NCBI GenBank assembly: GCA_017434885.1
Contig: JAFSGE010000052.1
Coordinates: 1 to 48,724 of the forward strand
DNA: 48,724 nucleotides
Direction: 5' to 3'
DNA from: Lachnospiraceae bacterium
Lineage (GTDB): Bacteria > Bacillota > Clostridia > Lachnospirales > Lachnospiraceae
Shown: piece after piece, positions 16,259 through 24,394 of the stretch
Position numbering within the stretch: the stretch's first letter is position 1
How the letters are laid out: the number at the start of each line of letters is the position of its first letter
Made by a program: the position numbers and the translations under genes
Notes under the pieces: model-generated
The model's input: only the letters and a program-made list of their open reading frames with translations
The model's database searches: none
What the model was told of the DNA's origin: nothing

Positions 16259-17239
16259 ATGTATGACGTTGTAATTATCGGGTCTGGCCCGGCAGGACTT
16301 TGTGCATCTATTTATGCGAAGCGTGCAGGGCTTCGTGCGGTTACGGTAGAGCGAAATTTTATCAGTGGCGGTCAGGTAGTAAACACCTACGAAGTAGATA
16401 ATTATCCAGGTCTTCCCGGAATAAACGGTTTTGATATGGGAATGAAATTCAGGGAACATGCAGATAAACTCGGATGTGAGTTTCAGACTGCTACCGTGCA
16501 GGCAATAAAGAAGCAGCAGGGAAAAAATCAGATGCTGTTACAGGCGGCATCCATTGAGAGTGATAAAGAACAGGATAACCAGGGAACATTTATAGTAGAA
16601 ACGGATAAAGGAATACTTGAAACGAAATGTGTTTTGGCGGCGATGGGGGCATCCCATGCCAAGCTGGGTATTCCCGGTGAAGAAGAACTTTCAGGTATGG
16701 GAGTATCTTACTGTGCCACTTGCGACGGTGCTTTTTTTAAAGGAAGAACAACTGCAGTAATCGGTGGTGGTGATGTGGCAGTGGAAGATGCCATCTTTTT
16801 GGCAAGAGGATGTGAAAAGGTGTACCTGGTTCACAGACGCGATGAACTCCGTGCAGCAGAAATTTTGCAGCGTGAGTTAAAATCATTGCCTAATGTGGAA
16901 ATTATTTGGGACACCATTGCGCTGAGTATTGATGGAAAAGACCAGGTGGAAGCATTACAGATTAAGAATGTGAAAACAGGTGAAAAAAGTGAATTGTCCG
17001 TAGATGGTGTTTTTGTGGCAGTGGGAATATTGCCTCAAAGTGAGTTGTTGCTGGATGTCACAGTCTGTGATGAGAAAGGGTATGTGGTTGCAGGAGAAGA
17101 TGGCGTATGCAAGACTCCCGGTATTTTTGCAGCAGGCGATATCAGGACAAAAAAACTCCGTCAGATTATAACAGCAGCGGCTGACGGTGCAAATGCGATT
17201 ACGTCTGTGCAGGAGTATTTATTAAAAAATAAAATTTAA
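16259..17239 (+). CDS. trxB: Thioredoxin-disulfide reductase
   Basis: 326 residues. The FAD-binding GSGPAGLCASIYAKRAGL is at the N-terminus, the redox pair CATC is at Cys152/Cys155, the NADPH-binding GGGDVAVEDAIFLA lies after it, and GIFAAGDIR is near the C-terminus. It reduces thioredoxin with NADPH. It is slightly longer than usual because of a ~20-residue Gln-rich insertion around residue 80-105 (KKQQGKNQMLLQAAS) in the FAD domain. The last codons and stop overlap a long AT-only palindrome that may end the metF-SDR-trxB transcript. Confidence 0.95.
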   Translation: MYDVVIIGSGPAGLCASIYAKRAGLRAVTVERNFISGGQVVNTYEVDNYPGLPGINGFDMGMKFREHADKLGCEFQTATVQAIKKQQGKNQMLLQAASIESDKEQDNQGTFIVETDKGILETKCVLAAMGASHAKLGIPGEEELSGMGVSYCATCDGAFFKGRTTAVIGGGDVAVEDAIFLARGCEKVYLVHRRDELRAAEILQRELKSLPNVEIIWDTIALSIDGKDQVEALQIKNVKTGEKSELSVDGVFVAVGILPQSELLLDVTVCDEKGYVVAGEDGVCKTPGIFAAGDIRTKKLRQIITAAADGANAITSVQEYLLKNKI

Positions 17240-17258
17240 AAATTTTATTTTTTAATAA
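17219..17258 (+). terminator. AT-only palindrome overlapping the trxB stop codon
   Basis: Positions 17219-17237 and 17240-17258 form a perfect 19-bp inverted repeat of A and T only, with a 2-base loop. The trxB stop codon is at its centre. It can act as a terminator or 3'-end stabiliser in either direction, although lack of GC makes it an unusual one. Confidence 0.6.
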
Positions 17259-17358
17259 ACCCCAATATGTTGTGCATAAAAAATAAGACAATATCAGAAT
17301 ATGGAAGAAATCAGCATTGTTACAATGTTGCAACCGGTTGTCCAAATTTTGGAAGCAG

Positions 17359-17387
17359 TTGACACAGTTCTAAATAAATGTTATATT
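17359..17387 (+). promoter_or_regulatory. Promoter of the NlpC/P60 gene
   Basis: TTGACA (17359-17364), 17-base spacer, TATATT (17382-17387), about 40 bases before the ATG at 17431. Confidence 0.7.
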
Positions 17388-17430
17388 TATTAACGGATGT
17401 AATAAATTTATAATATTTAACGGAGGATTT

Positions 17431-18813
17431 ATGCATAACAAAAGCGTGAAAATAGTAGTGTGTTTAATGACAGCAGCACTTTTATTTTCCGGCATGGATA
17501 TAGATGCCTTGGCAAAAGAAGCAAACGGTCTGCCTTCCGCAGGCGTAGATTATTTCTTTTCCAATGACGGAACCAGCGTAAAGAACTTACAGGACGAAAA
17601 GGACGCTGAAGAAGCACAGAAGACGGAAAATACAGGAAGTGCAACAGAGAGCACACAGTCACCGGCACCTCAGTTTACCGCAACAATAACACCCACTGCG
17701 ACAAAAGAAGTCATGCAGACTTCTACACCCGGAGCGAAAGGTGCGGTAACAGATAAAACGACAGAAATGGTACCGGAAGAAATAAAAGAAAAAAAGGTAA
17801 TCGAAGAAACAATGATTGCCACCACAACAAAAACTGTTTCTGAAAAAGAAAAGGAATTGGCAACAAAAAAAGAAGAAGAGAGTTTTAAATCACTGGTAAT
17901 AGCAGATGTAAATGATTATGTTAATGTCAGAAGTATTCCAAGTGAAGAGGGAGAAATCTTAGGAAAGCTTTATGATGATTCTGTAGGTGAGTTTATTTCA
18001 GAACAGGATGGATGGTATGAAATCACATCCGGCAGTGTAACAGGTTTTGTAAAAGCAGAATATTGTGTAACCGGTGATGATGCGGTTGCACTTGCAAAAG
18101 AAGTGGGAACTAGAATTGCTACGGTAAATACTACTACATTATTTGTAAGAGAAGAACCCAGTACCGAATCAGCAGTTATCGGTATGGTACCCATTGATGA
18201 TGACCTTTTGGTAACAGAAGAACTGGATGAATGGGTGAAAGTAGATATTGAGGAAGGTAATGGATATGTTTCATTGGAATATGTCACGCTTTCCACTGAA
18301 TTTGTAAAAGCGGAATCCAAGGCAGAGGAAGAAGCAAGACTTGCCAAGGAAGAAGAAGAGAGAAGAGCAGCTCAGGCGGCAGCCCAGGCGGCGCGTGCAT
18401 CTTCAAAGAAAAACAATAATAATGAAAATAAAGAAATTATTCCGCCCAATACTTCCGGCAGTGGAAGTGAGCTTGGTCAGGCAGTGGCAGATTTTGCCTG
18501 TCAGTTTGTAGGAAATCCTTATGTATGGGGTGGAACTTCCCTGACAAACGGTGCAGACTGTTCAGGCTTTGTTATGAGCGTATATGCGAATTTTGGTGTC
18601 AGCCTGCCTCATTCATCAGCGGCAGACAGACATGTGGGATATGCGGTAGACGGTTTGGAAAATGCCCAGCCGGGTGACCTCATCTGCTATTCGGGACATG
18701 TAGCACTTTATATCGGAAATGGTCAGATTGTGCATGCATCAACATCCAAGACCGGTATTATTATCTCAAATGCAAGCTATCGTTCCATTCTTTCTATCAG
18801 AAGAATTTTCTAA
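17431..18813 (+). CDS. Secreted NlpC/P60 peptidoglycan hydrolase with two SH3 domains
   Basis: 460 residues. An N-terminal signal peptide (about 1-29, ending near ALAKEA) is followed by a Thr/Pro/Glu-rich linker. Two bacterial SH3 domains come next (about 155-215 with VNVRSIPSEEGEILGKL, and 225-290 with LFVREEPSTESAVIGMV). A charged Ala-rich helix (about 295-325) leads to the NlpC/P60 domain. The catalytic triad is Cys377 (GADCSGF), His423 and His435. It cleaves stem peptides in the cell wall during growth or separation. It has its own promoter and a strong terminator. Confidence 0.95.
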   Translation: MHNKSVKIVVCLMTAALLFSGMDIDALAKEANGLPSAGVDYFFSNDGTSVKNLQDEKDAEEAQKTENTGSATESTQSPAPQFTATITPTATKEVMQTSTPGAKGAVTDKTTEMVPEEIKEKKVIEETMIATTTKTVSEKEKELATKKEEESFKSLVIADVNDYVNVRSIPSEEGEILGKLYDDSVGEFISEQDGWYEITSGSVTGFVKAEYCVTGDDAVALAKEVGTRIATVNTTTLFVREEPSTESAVIGMVPIDDDLLVTEELDEWVKVDIEEGNGYVSLEYVTLSTEFVKAESKAEEEARLAKEEEERRAAQAAAQAARASSKKNNNNENKEIIPPNTSGSGSELGQAVADFACQFVGNPYVWGGTSLTNGADCSGFVMSVYANFGVSLPHSSAADRHVGYAVDGLENAQPGDLICYSGHVALYIGNGQIVHASTSKTGIIISNASYRSILSIRRIF

Positions 18814-18826
18814 AAAGGTATGCAAT

Positions 18827-18864
18827 AAGGTGTCTTTACTTTAAAGGTAAAGGCACCTTTTTGA
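18827..18864 (+). terminator. Terminator of the NlpC/P60 gene
   Basis: AAGGTGTCTTTAC (18827-18839) pairs with GTAAAGGCACCTT (18847-18859), 13 bp with one wobble, then a T run. Confidence 0.93.
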
Positions 18865-19041
18865 ATATGGCAGAGAAAAACGGGAGTTTCCTTAAAAATT
18901 ATATACAGTCAGCTTGAGAAAATGTCAGACTTTTTATTTGTAAGAAAAATCAGTTGACAAAAAATGGTTTGTACAAGATTCACAAATTTAATTTTATAGT
19001 ATTCTAAATTAAAAATATTTTCGAAAAATCTCATGAAAAAG

Positions 19042-19112
19042 TTATCCACAATATAAAATAGCATAAAATGGGCAAATCTTATTTATGCACGGAGTTATCC
19101 ACATTATCCACC
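19042..19112 (+). other. Cluster of DnaA-box-like sites in an AT-rich 550-base gap
   Basis: The gap between 18814 and 19370 holds no gene. It has two perfect copies of TTATCCACA (19042-19050, 19095-19103) and two one-mismatch copies, TTATGCACG (19083-19091) and TTATCCACC (19104-19112), all in the same orientation. The last two are directly adjacent. Very AT-rich runs lie on both sides. This resembles the DnaA-binding part of a replication origin, but dnaA, dnaN and other origin neighbours are not in the window. A DnaA-titrating or regulatory site is the alternative. Confidence 0.7.
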
Positions 19113-19272
19113 AACGAAAAAACGAAAAAACAGATTTAAAAAATATTGTTTTTGGAACAAGCGTTTTGTGAAGTTGTAATAAAAAGAAAAAAAAGAATAA
19201 ATTTGTCGATTATTATTTACAAATTAAATTGTGTGAAAATGGAGGGCATTTCAAAACAAATAAACTGAATTG

Positions 19273-19302
19273 TTGCAAAATACGAAGAAAGTGTGGTATA
19301 AT
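19273..19302 (+). promoter_or_regulatory. Promoter of the HPF gene
   Basis: TTGCAA (19273-19278), 18-base spacer, extended -10 TGGTATAAT (19294-19302). Confidence 0.75.
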
Positions 19303-19370
19303 TATCAAACAACGGGAGATATATATGAGAATATCCTTTGTTGTAATAATCCATGGAAAGGATGATGTAT

Positions 19371-19898
19371 ATGAAGTTTATAATTGTTGGAAAAAATATC
19401 GAGGTTACACCGGGACTTAAGAGCGCTGTAGAGGACAAGATTGGCAAGCTTGAGAAATATTTCAATCCCGAAACAGAAGTACATGTAACATTAAGCGTAG
19501 AAAAGGATAGACAGAAGATAGAAGTGACCATTCCTGTTAAAGGTAATATCATCCGTTCTGAACAGGTAAGTAATGATATGTATGTGTCTATCGATTTAGT
19601 AGAAGAAATTATCGAGAGACAATTAAAGAAATACAAAAACAAGATTATCAGCCAGAAGCAGTCTGCAAGCTTCTTTAAGCAGGACTATCTTGACAAAGAA
19701 TTTATGGAAGAGGAAGAAATTAAAATTATCAGAAGCAAGAAGTTTGATATTAAGCCCATGTATCCGGAAGATGCTTGTATTCAGATGGAATTGCTTGGTC
19801 ATAACTTCTATGTGTTCTGTAATGCAGAGACAGATCAGGTAAATGTGGTATATAAGAGAAAAGGTAATACTTACGGATTGATTGAACCTGAGTATTAA
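19371..19898 (+). CDS. hpf: Ribosome hibernation-promoting factor, long form
   Basis: 175 residues. The N-terminal HPF/YfiA domain (about 1-95) starts MKFIIVGKNIEVTPGLKSAV, with a basic/hydrophobic strand-helix pattern. The C-terminal dimerisation domain (about 115-175) has VRSKKFDIKPMYPEDACIQMELLGH-like content. The long form dimerises ribosomes (100S) in stationary phase. The ATG at 19371 has AAAGGATG upstream; an in-frame ATG six codons earlier lies on that site. Its own extended -10 promoter and terminator make it monocistronic. It directly follows the DnaA-box cluster. Confidence 0.95.
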   Translation: MKFIIVGKNIEVTPGLKSAVEDKIGKLEKYFNPETEVHVTLSVEKDRQKIEVTIPVKGNIIRSEQVSNDMYVSIDLVEEIIERQLKKYKNKIISQKQSASFFKQDYLDKEFMEEEEIKIIRSKKFDIKPMYPEDACIQMELLGHNFYVFCNAETDQVNVVYKRKGNTYGLIEPEY

Positions 19899-19931
19899 TC
19901 AAAATTATCAGAAGTAGTATAGAAGAAGAAA

Positions 19932-19959
19932 AGATGTGTGGCGTTCCACACATCTTTTT
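19932..19959 (+). terminator. Terminator of hpf
   Basis: AGATGTGTGG (19932-19941) pairs perfectly with CCACACATCT (19946-19955); T run follows. Confidence 0.93.
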
Positions 19960-20016
19960 GTTATAATAGGAGAGCGTGTATGAAATGCGTTTGTATAAAA
20001 GAAAAGGAACGGTAAA

Positions 20017-21885
20017 ATGAGTGTAGTGCATATTGTAGCATTTATCATATTGGTATTTGGAATTTCATATTGTGTCAAAGAAACTTTGATAGATGTGATT
20101 CCTGTTACTGTTTGTCTGATAACACTGATATTGTATGGTTTATCTTTCATAAACGGACTATTGTTTTGGGATTATGTGGCAGTTTTGATTTGTGCCGTGT
20201 TTATTTTAGTTCTTATAATGGTAATTTACAAGAAGAGAGCGAGAAATATCTGGATTTTTTTTAAAGAAGAAATTAAAAGACCGGGGACATTTATTGCAAT
20301 GGCGCTTCTTGTTTTGGTTCCGGTGCTTGTAAGCGGCAAGGTTGTTACCTGGTGGGATGATTATAATTTCTGGGCGACAGATGCGAAATCAATTTATTTT
20401 TTAAATGGTTTTGCCCAAAAGTATCAAAATGTTGCGCCGGAGTTTGGAGATTATCCTCCGGGAACACAGATGATGAAATGGTTTTTTCTCCATCTTAGTC
20501 CGAATGAATTTAAGGAAGGACTGATGTTTTCAGGATATCATTTTATGAATTTGTGTTTTTTGATTCCGTTGTTAAAAGCTTTGAAGGAAAAGAATATCTT
20601 TTTGATGCCGATTTTTGCAGTAGCATTGTGGTTGTTTCCCACTTGTGTGGAAGTTTTTGGAATAGACGGTTTTTGTGCCGATTTAACAATGGCGCTTATT
20701 TATGGATATTTTTTAGTTGCAGTAGTTGACAGGGAAGAACACAGTGATTTCTTTTATTATGGTAGACAGGCCTTGTTGTTGATGGTATTGGTTTTGTGTA
20801 AAAATATCGCGTTTATTTGGGTGGCATTTGCGCTATTCTTTTCCTATGGGTACTACTGGTTTTGTGATAAGTCGGATAGAAATAAAAAGGCGATATTAGT
20901 AGTTACGTTATTGCCTGTTGTTACTGAAATTAGTTGGTTGTCATTTTGCCTTTTGAACAGGCGTGTAGCAAAGCTTACGGGAGCAGCGGTTCAAATGGCA
21001 GTAGGTAAGATGAATGTGCCGGAAGTAAAGGATGAACTGATAGAAGCCTTTACCACAGCATTTATCAGTTATCCGTTACATCGTTGGAAGACGGTTGCGA
21101 TTGATTTATCACCGATTATGCTTTTCATTTTATTATTGCTATTTGTCCGTCTTTTGTATAAAGGAGATCTTATAAACAAGAAACAAGGATGGTATATCGG
21201 AAGTTTTTTTGGAATCAGTGGATTGTTTTTTTACAGTATTATTTTGTTGGCACATTTGACAATTTTTGCTGTAGAGACGCAGTATTTGGAACCTTTTGGC
21301 ATGGTATCTTCCATGGAAAGATATGGAGCGCCGTTTACGATTGGAAATTTGTATCTTGTTGCTTATTTAATGATGAAGTCAAAGAAGATTGTTTTAGGCT
21401 GTAACAAAGGAATATTACTTTGTCTTTTGTTTGTTTTTTTGACAGCAGATTATGAAAGTGCCTACAGAGGATTAATCGGGTATAGAACTACTGTTTCACA
21501 AGCGTTACAGGAGCGGGATGAGATAGTAGATGAATCTGCGGAAGCTTTTCTTGAAAAAGTAAGAGACGGAAAGCAGTGGAGCGGAAAAAGAGTGTTGTAT
21601 TTGCGAGACAGTTCCGATTACAGTTGGGTTCGCAATACATATATTGGCTTTGAGGCGGCACCGGTAAGTGTTATGTATGGAAATTTAGACGGTACAGTTG
21701 CCACAGATGCAGATGTAATAAGAGCAATAGAGGATACCCATGCAGGGTACTTATATGCAGATGAAATTATGAATGGTCAAAATGTATTTTTACCGCTTGT
21801 AGGTAATGAAACATTTGAGTATGGATGCTTGTATCGTATAGATTTACAAGAGGAGAAATTACAACTTACTAAAGTGAACGGTTAA
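20017..21885 (+). CDS. Polytopic membrane protein, GT-C glycosyltransferase-like
   Basis: 622 residues with about twelve hydrophobic segments. An outside loop after the third or fourth segment carries WWDDYNFW (residues 112-119), an Asp pair in the place where GT-C enzymes (PMT/ArnT type) hold the catalytic acid that uses a lipid-phosphate sugar. The C-terminal ~120 residues (after about 495) are soluble and probably extracellular. No Pfam-type name was recognised with certainty. The next gene, 2 bases downstream, is a GT2/GtrA protein able to make and flip the lipid-linked sugar donor. The pair would thus decorate a surface polymer or protein. AAAGGAAC precedes the ATG. Confidence 0.72.
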   Translation: MSVVHIVAFIILVFGISYCVKETLIDVIPVTVCLITLILYGLSFINGLLFWDYVAVLICAVFILVLIMVIYKKRARNIWIFFKEEIKRPGTFIAMALLVLVPVLVSGKVVTWWDDYNFWATDAKSIYFLNGFAQKYQNVAPEFGDYPPGTQMMKWFFLHLSPNEFKEGLMFSGYHFMNLCFLIPLLKALKEKNIFLMPIFAVALWLFPTCVEVFGIDGFCADLTMALIYGYFLVAVVDREEHSDFFYYGRQALLLMVLVLCKNIAFIWVAFALFFSYGYYWFCDKSDRNKKAILVVTLLPVVTEISWLSFCLLNRRVAKLTGAAVQMAVGKMNVPEVKDELIEAFTTAFISYPLHRWKTVAIDLSPIMLFILLLLFVRLLYKGDLINKKQGWYIGSFFGISGLFFYSIILLAHLTIFAVETQYLEPFGMVSSMERYGAPFTIGNLYLVAYLMMKSKKIVLGCNKGILLCLLFVFLTADYESAYRGLIGYRTTVSQALQERDEIVDESAEAFLEKVRDGKQWSGKRVLYLRDSSDYSWVRNTYIGFEAAPVSVMYGNLDGTVATDADVIRAIEDTHAGYLYADEIMNGQNVFLPLVGNETFEYGCLYRIDLQEEKLQLTKVNG

Positions 21886-21887
21886 AG

Positions 21888-22982
21888 ATGGGAATGAATA
21901 ATAGTATGGATATGAATAGTAATAATAAAGATGCGTTCGGATTACCATTGGTAATTCCTTCTTATGAGCCGGATGAAAAACTGCTTCGTTTACTTGCGGA
22001 TTTGGGAACCGCCGGTTTTAGAAATATTATAATAGTTGATGACGGAAGCGGAGAGAACTATCGGGATATTTTTGAACAGGCACAGAAAAGGTATAAGATT
22101 ACCTTATTGCGTCATGATGTGAATCAGGGGAAAGGCAGAGCGTTAAAAACAGCATTTTCGTATATTTTGGAAAATTGTCCGGGCGAAGTGGGATGTATTA
22201 CGGCAGATTCTGACGGGCAACATACTCCGGCATGTATTCTTTCGTGTGCAGAAGCATTAATGGAAAATCCCAGCTGTCTGATTATGGGATGCAGATGCTT
22301 TGATCAGGAAAATGTACCTGCAAGGTCGGAGTTTGGAAATAAATGTACCCGCCTGACTATGAAATACATGGCAGGTGTGTCTGTTACAGATACACAGACC
22401 GGACTGCGAGGAATTCCTTCAGCATTTATGCGAGAATTACTTTTCGTAAAAGGAGAGAAATTTGAATTTGAAACCAATATGTTGTTGGAAACAAAATCGC
22501 AGGGAATACCAATTGTGGAGGTTCCGATTCAAACAATTTACATAGAAGAAAATAAAAGCAGTCATTTCAATCCAATCAAGGATTCTGTCAGAATATATAT
22601 GATGTTTGGAAAATTTTTGTTTTCTTCACTTTCTTCCAGTGTGGTGGATTTGGTATTGTTCTCTGCTTTTTGTTTCCTGTTTAGAGGGAAACAGTGGGGT
22701 GCGCTTACATATATTGTGTTAGCTACTGTGCTAGCGAGAATTTTGTCTGCAGCATATAATTATCTCATTAATTATAAAGTAGTGTTCAAAAGTAAAAACT
22801 CTGTAAAAAGTACTTTAATAAAATATTGTTTGCTGGCAGTTTGCCAGATGGTTTGCAGTGCAGTGTTGGTGGATATGTTATATCCCATATTCGGAGGATG
22901 GGAGGTACTGGTAAAAGTGCCTGTTGACGTAGCATTGTTTTTCTTGAGTTTCTTTATTCAGCGGGAATTGGTTTATCGTTGA
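21888..22982 (+). CDS. GT2 glycosyltransferase fused to GtrA-like flippase domain
   Basis: 364 residues. The N-terminal DPM1-like GT2 domain (about 15-235) shows PLVIPSYEPDEKLL, IIVDDGSG, HDVNQGKGRALKTAF, the metal-binding TADSDGQH and TDTQTGLRG. The C-terminal GtrA-like domain (about 240-364) has four membrane segments. Fusions of this kind attach a sugar to a polyprenyl phosphate and pass it across the membrane. The gene starts 2 bases after the GT-C-like gene; the ribosome site is weak, so translational coupling is likely. Its last 29 bases overlap the end of the minus-strand M23 gene. Confidence 0.9.
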   Translation: MGMNNSMDMNSNNKDAFGLPLVIPSYEPDEKLLRLLADLGTAGFRNIIIVDDGSGENYRDIFEQAQKRYKITLLRHDVNQGKGRALKTAFSYILENCPGEVGCITADSDGQHTPACILSCAEALMENPSCLIMGCRCFDQENVPARSEFGNKCTRLTMKYMAGVSVTDTQTGLRGIPSAFMRELLFVKGEKFEFETNMLLETKSQGIPIVEVPIQTIYIEENKSSHFNPIKDSVRIYMMFGKFLFSSLSSSVVDLVLFSAFCFLFRGKQWGALTYIVLATVLARILSAAYNYLINYKVVFKSKNSVKSTLIKYCLLAVCQMVCSAVLVDMLYPIFGGWEVLVKVPVDVALFFLSFFIQRELVYR

Positions 22983-24054
22983 GGTATTTAGACCCAGATG
23001 GGTCTTTCATCTCATAAATTCGTACCCATTCTTTTGTGCCGTCTTTCTTTTGGGCCTCACTACGGTTTTTATAAAGGAATTTTGTCAGTTCATAGCAATC
23101 AATCCAGATTTCATTGTTTCCTTCTTTTTGGGATTCATCAAAAATAAGTTGCAATCCCCAATGCAAGTGGACAGTTTCGATATTGTTGGTATTTTCCACG
23201 GGACTGTAGCCTGTATGCCCCATATATCCGATAACGTCACCGGCAGTGACAACACTTCCTTCCTTTAGATTGAGAGCATAAGGGTAATTCTGACGCAGGT
23301 GGGCATAGTAGTAGTATCTTTTTTTATCAAAGCTTCTGATGCCGATACGCCAACCGCCATATTGGTTCCAACCCAGAGCTTCCACATAACCGGATTCAAT
23401 TGCGATAATCGGAGTACCTACTTGCCCCATCATATCATGTCCTAAATGCTGTCTTTTATAGCCATAGCTTCGTGAGGAACCAAAATCATCATAGTCATTA
23501 TACGGGAAGCCTTTAGCGATAGGAGAGAAAGCTTTTAAACCGTATACTTTTTTCCAAGTTTTATTTCCGCTATCGTCAGGCTGCTCGATTTCATATTCTC
23601 CGACCATACCACCGAGCACAGCTTCGTAGGCTTCCAGATAATAATCATAATATTTCATATCTTTGGTAAGTTCCTCAAGCGTTACTTCTTTATTACTGAG
23701 TTCAGATGCGAGTTTCTGTATTAATGCAATGCTGTTTTTGTCAAAAGAACCGCCGCATTTTGCCCCCACATAGGCAAGCAGCTCTATCCAGTTCAGATGA
23801 ACCGGAGAATCGTAGCTTGCCACGTCCAGTTCATAGGCAGCGGTCATTGCTTCGCAGGTGATATTAAAATCTACCCATTTGATGTAGTCACCGTCACTGT
23901 CGGCCACGACCTCAATGGCAGAGTCCTGCAAGATAGGATAGGGTTCAGACGTTGTGGCATCAGAGGAAAGCCTGTGACATAGGAAGACTGAAAACGTTGC
24001 ACAAATCAGCAAAAGAACAGTCAGAAAGATAGGGAATGTTGATTTTGGCTTCAT
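22954..24054 (-). CDS. M23-family peptidase, membrane-anchored
   Basis: 366 residues. An N-terminal signal anchor (about 8-27) is followed by a helical region (55-150) and a LytM/M23 domain. Zinc ligands are His203 and Asp207 in HLGHD, and His298 with His296 in HLHWG. Around 245-300 the fold shows GYVEALG, YYYYAHL and VIGYMGHTGYS, all typical. It probably cleaves peptidoglycan cross-bridges or regulates such an enzyme. AAAGG lies upstream of the ATG. It converges on, and overlaps by 29 bases, the GT2/GtrA gene, with no terminator between. Its promoter lies in the divergent spacer with the riboswitch transcript. Confidence 0.93.
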   Translation of the reverse strand: MKPKSTFPIFLTVLLLICATFSVFLCHRLSSDATTSEPYPILQDSAIEVVADSDGDYIKWVDFNITCEAMTAAYELDVASYDSPVHLNWIELLAYVGAKCGGSFDKNSIALIQKLASELSNKEVTLEELTKDMKYYDYYLEAYEAVLGGMVGEYEIEQPDDSGNKTWKKVYGLKAFSPIAKGFPYNDYDDFGSSRSYGYKRQHLGHDMMGQVGTPIIAIESGYVEALGWNQYGGWRIGIRSFDKKRYYYYAHLRQNYPYALNLKEGSVVTAGDVIGYMGHTGYSPVENTNNIETVHLHWGLQLIFDESQKEGNNEIWIDCYELTKFLYKNRSEAQKKDGTKEWVRIYEMKDPSGSKYLNDKPIPAE

Positions 24055-24120
24055 ACAATTAACAACCTTTGCAGGAAACGCTTATAGAAATTGTATGTTA
24101 AAAAAATGTAAATATTCCTA

Positions 24121-24149
24121 TTGACAATTAATTAACAAGGTGATATTAT
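24121..24149 (+). promoter_or_regulatory. Sigma-A promoter of the riboswitch transcript
   Basis: TTGACA (24121-24126), 17-base spacer, TATTAT (24144-24149). The start is predicted near 24156, a few bases before the aptamer's P1 stem. Confidence 0.85.
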
Positions 24150-24160
24150 AAATTCATCAA

Positions 24161-24261
24161 ATAAAAGGGAGTAGCTTATATCTACCAAGATATATTCGGA
24201 ATCGTCAAGACGATGGAAGCATCCGTTCCGAATCAGCGATGAACTGTAGCAAGACTTTTAT
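24161..24261 (+). promoter_or_regulatory. yybP-ykoY (Mn2+) riboswitch aptamer
   Basis: P1 is a perfect 7-bp stem, ATAAAAG (24161-24167) with CTTTTAT (24255-24261). It is followed by the conserved loop GGAGTAGC and closed by TAGCAAGA. P3 is TTCGGAA/TTCCGAA, carrying the conserved loop TCGTCAAGAC and an inner GATG-GAAG-CATC hairpin. These three blocks match the arrangement of the Lactococcus yybP-ykoY aptamer, which senses Mn2+. Its 3' strand is shared with the terminator below, so ligand binding (P1 formed) should prevent termination: an ON switch. Confidence 0.95.
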
Positions 24262-24294
24262 TGTAGCAGGTGGCTGCAATAAGGGTCTTTTTTT
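24251..24294 (+). terminator. Riboswitch-controlled terminator
   Basis: AAGACTTTTATTG (24251-24263) pairs with CAATAAGGGTCTT (24276-24288) over 13 bp with two wobbles, then a T run. The 5' arm includes the 3' strand of aptamer stem P1, so the two structures exclude each other. Confidence 0.93.
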
Positions 24295-24394
24295 ACTTCA
24301 CAGGTTTTGTGAAGGGGGATTTGCACAGGATGCATACTGATGCAAAGAAGATGTTTAGAGCAAGTACACCTGTAAAAGGAAAAGGAGGAAAAAT

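Noticed and set aside
24055-24120. A clear minus-strand promoter for the M23 gene
   Set aside because: Several AT-rich hexamers are present but none with good -35/-10 spacing.
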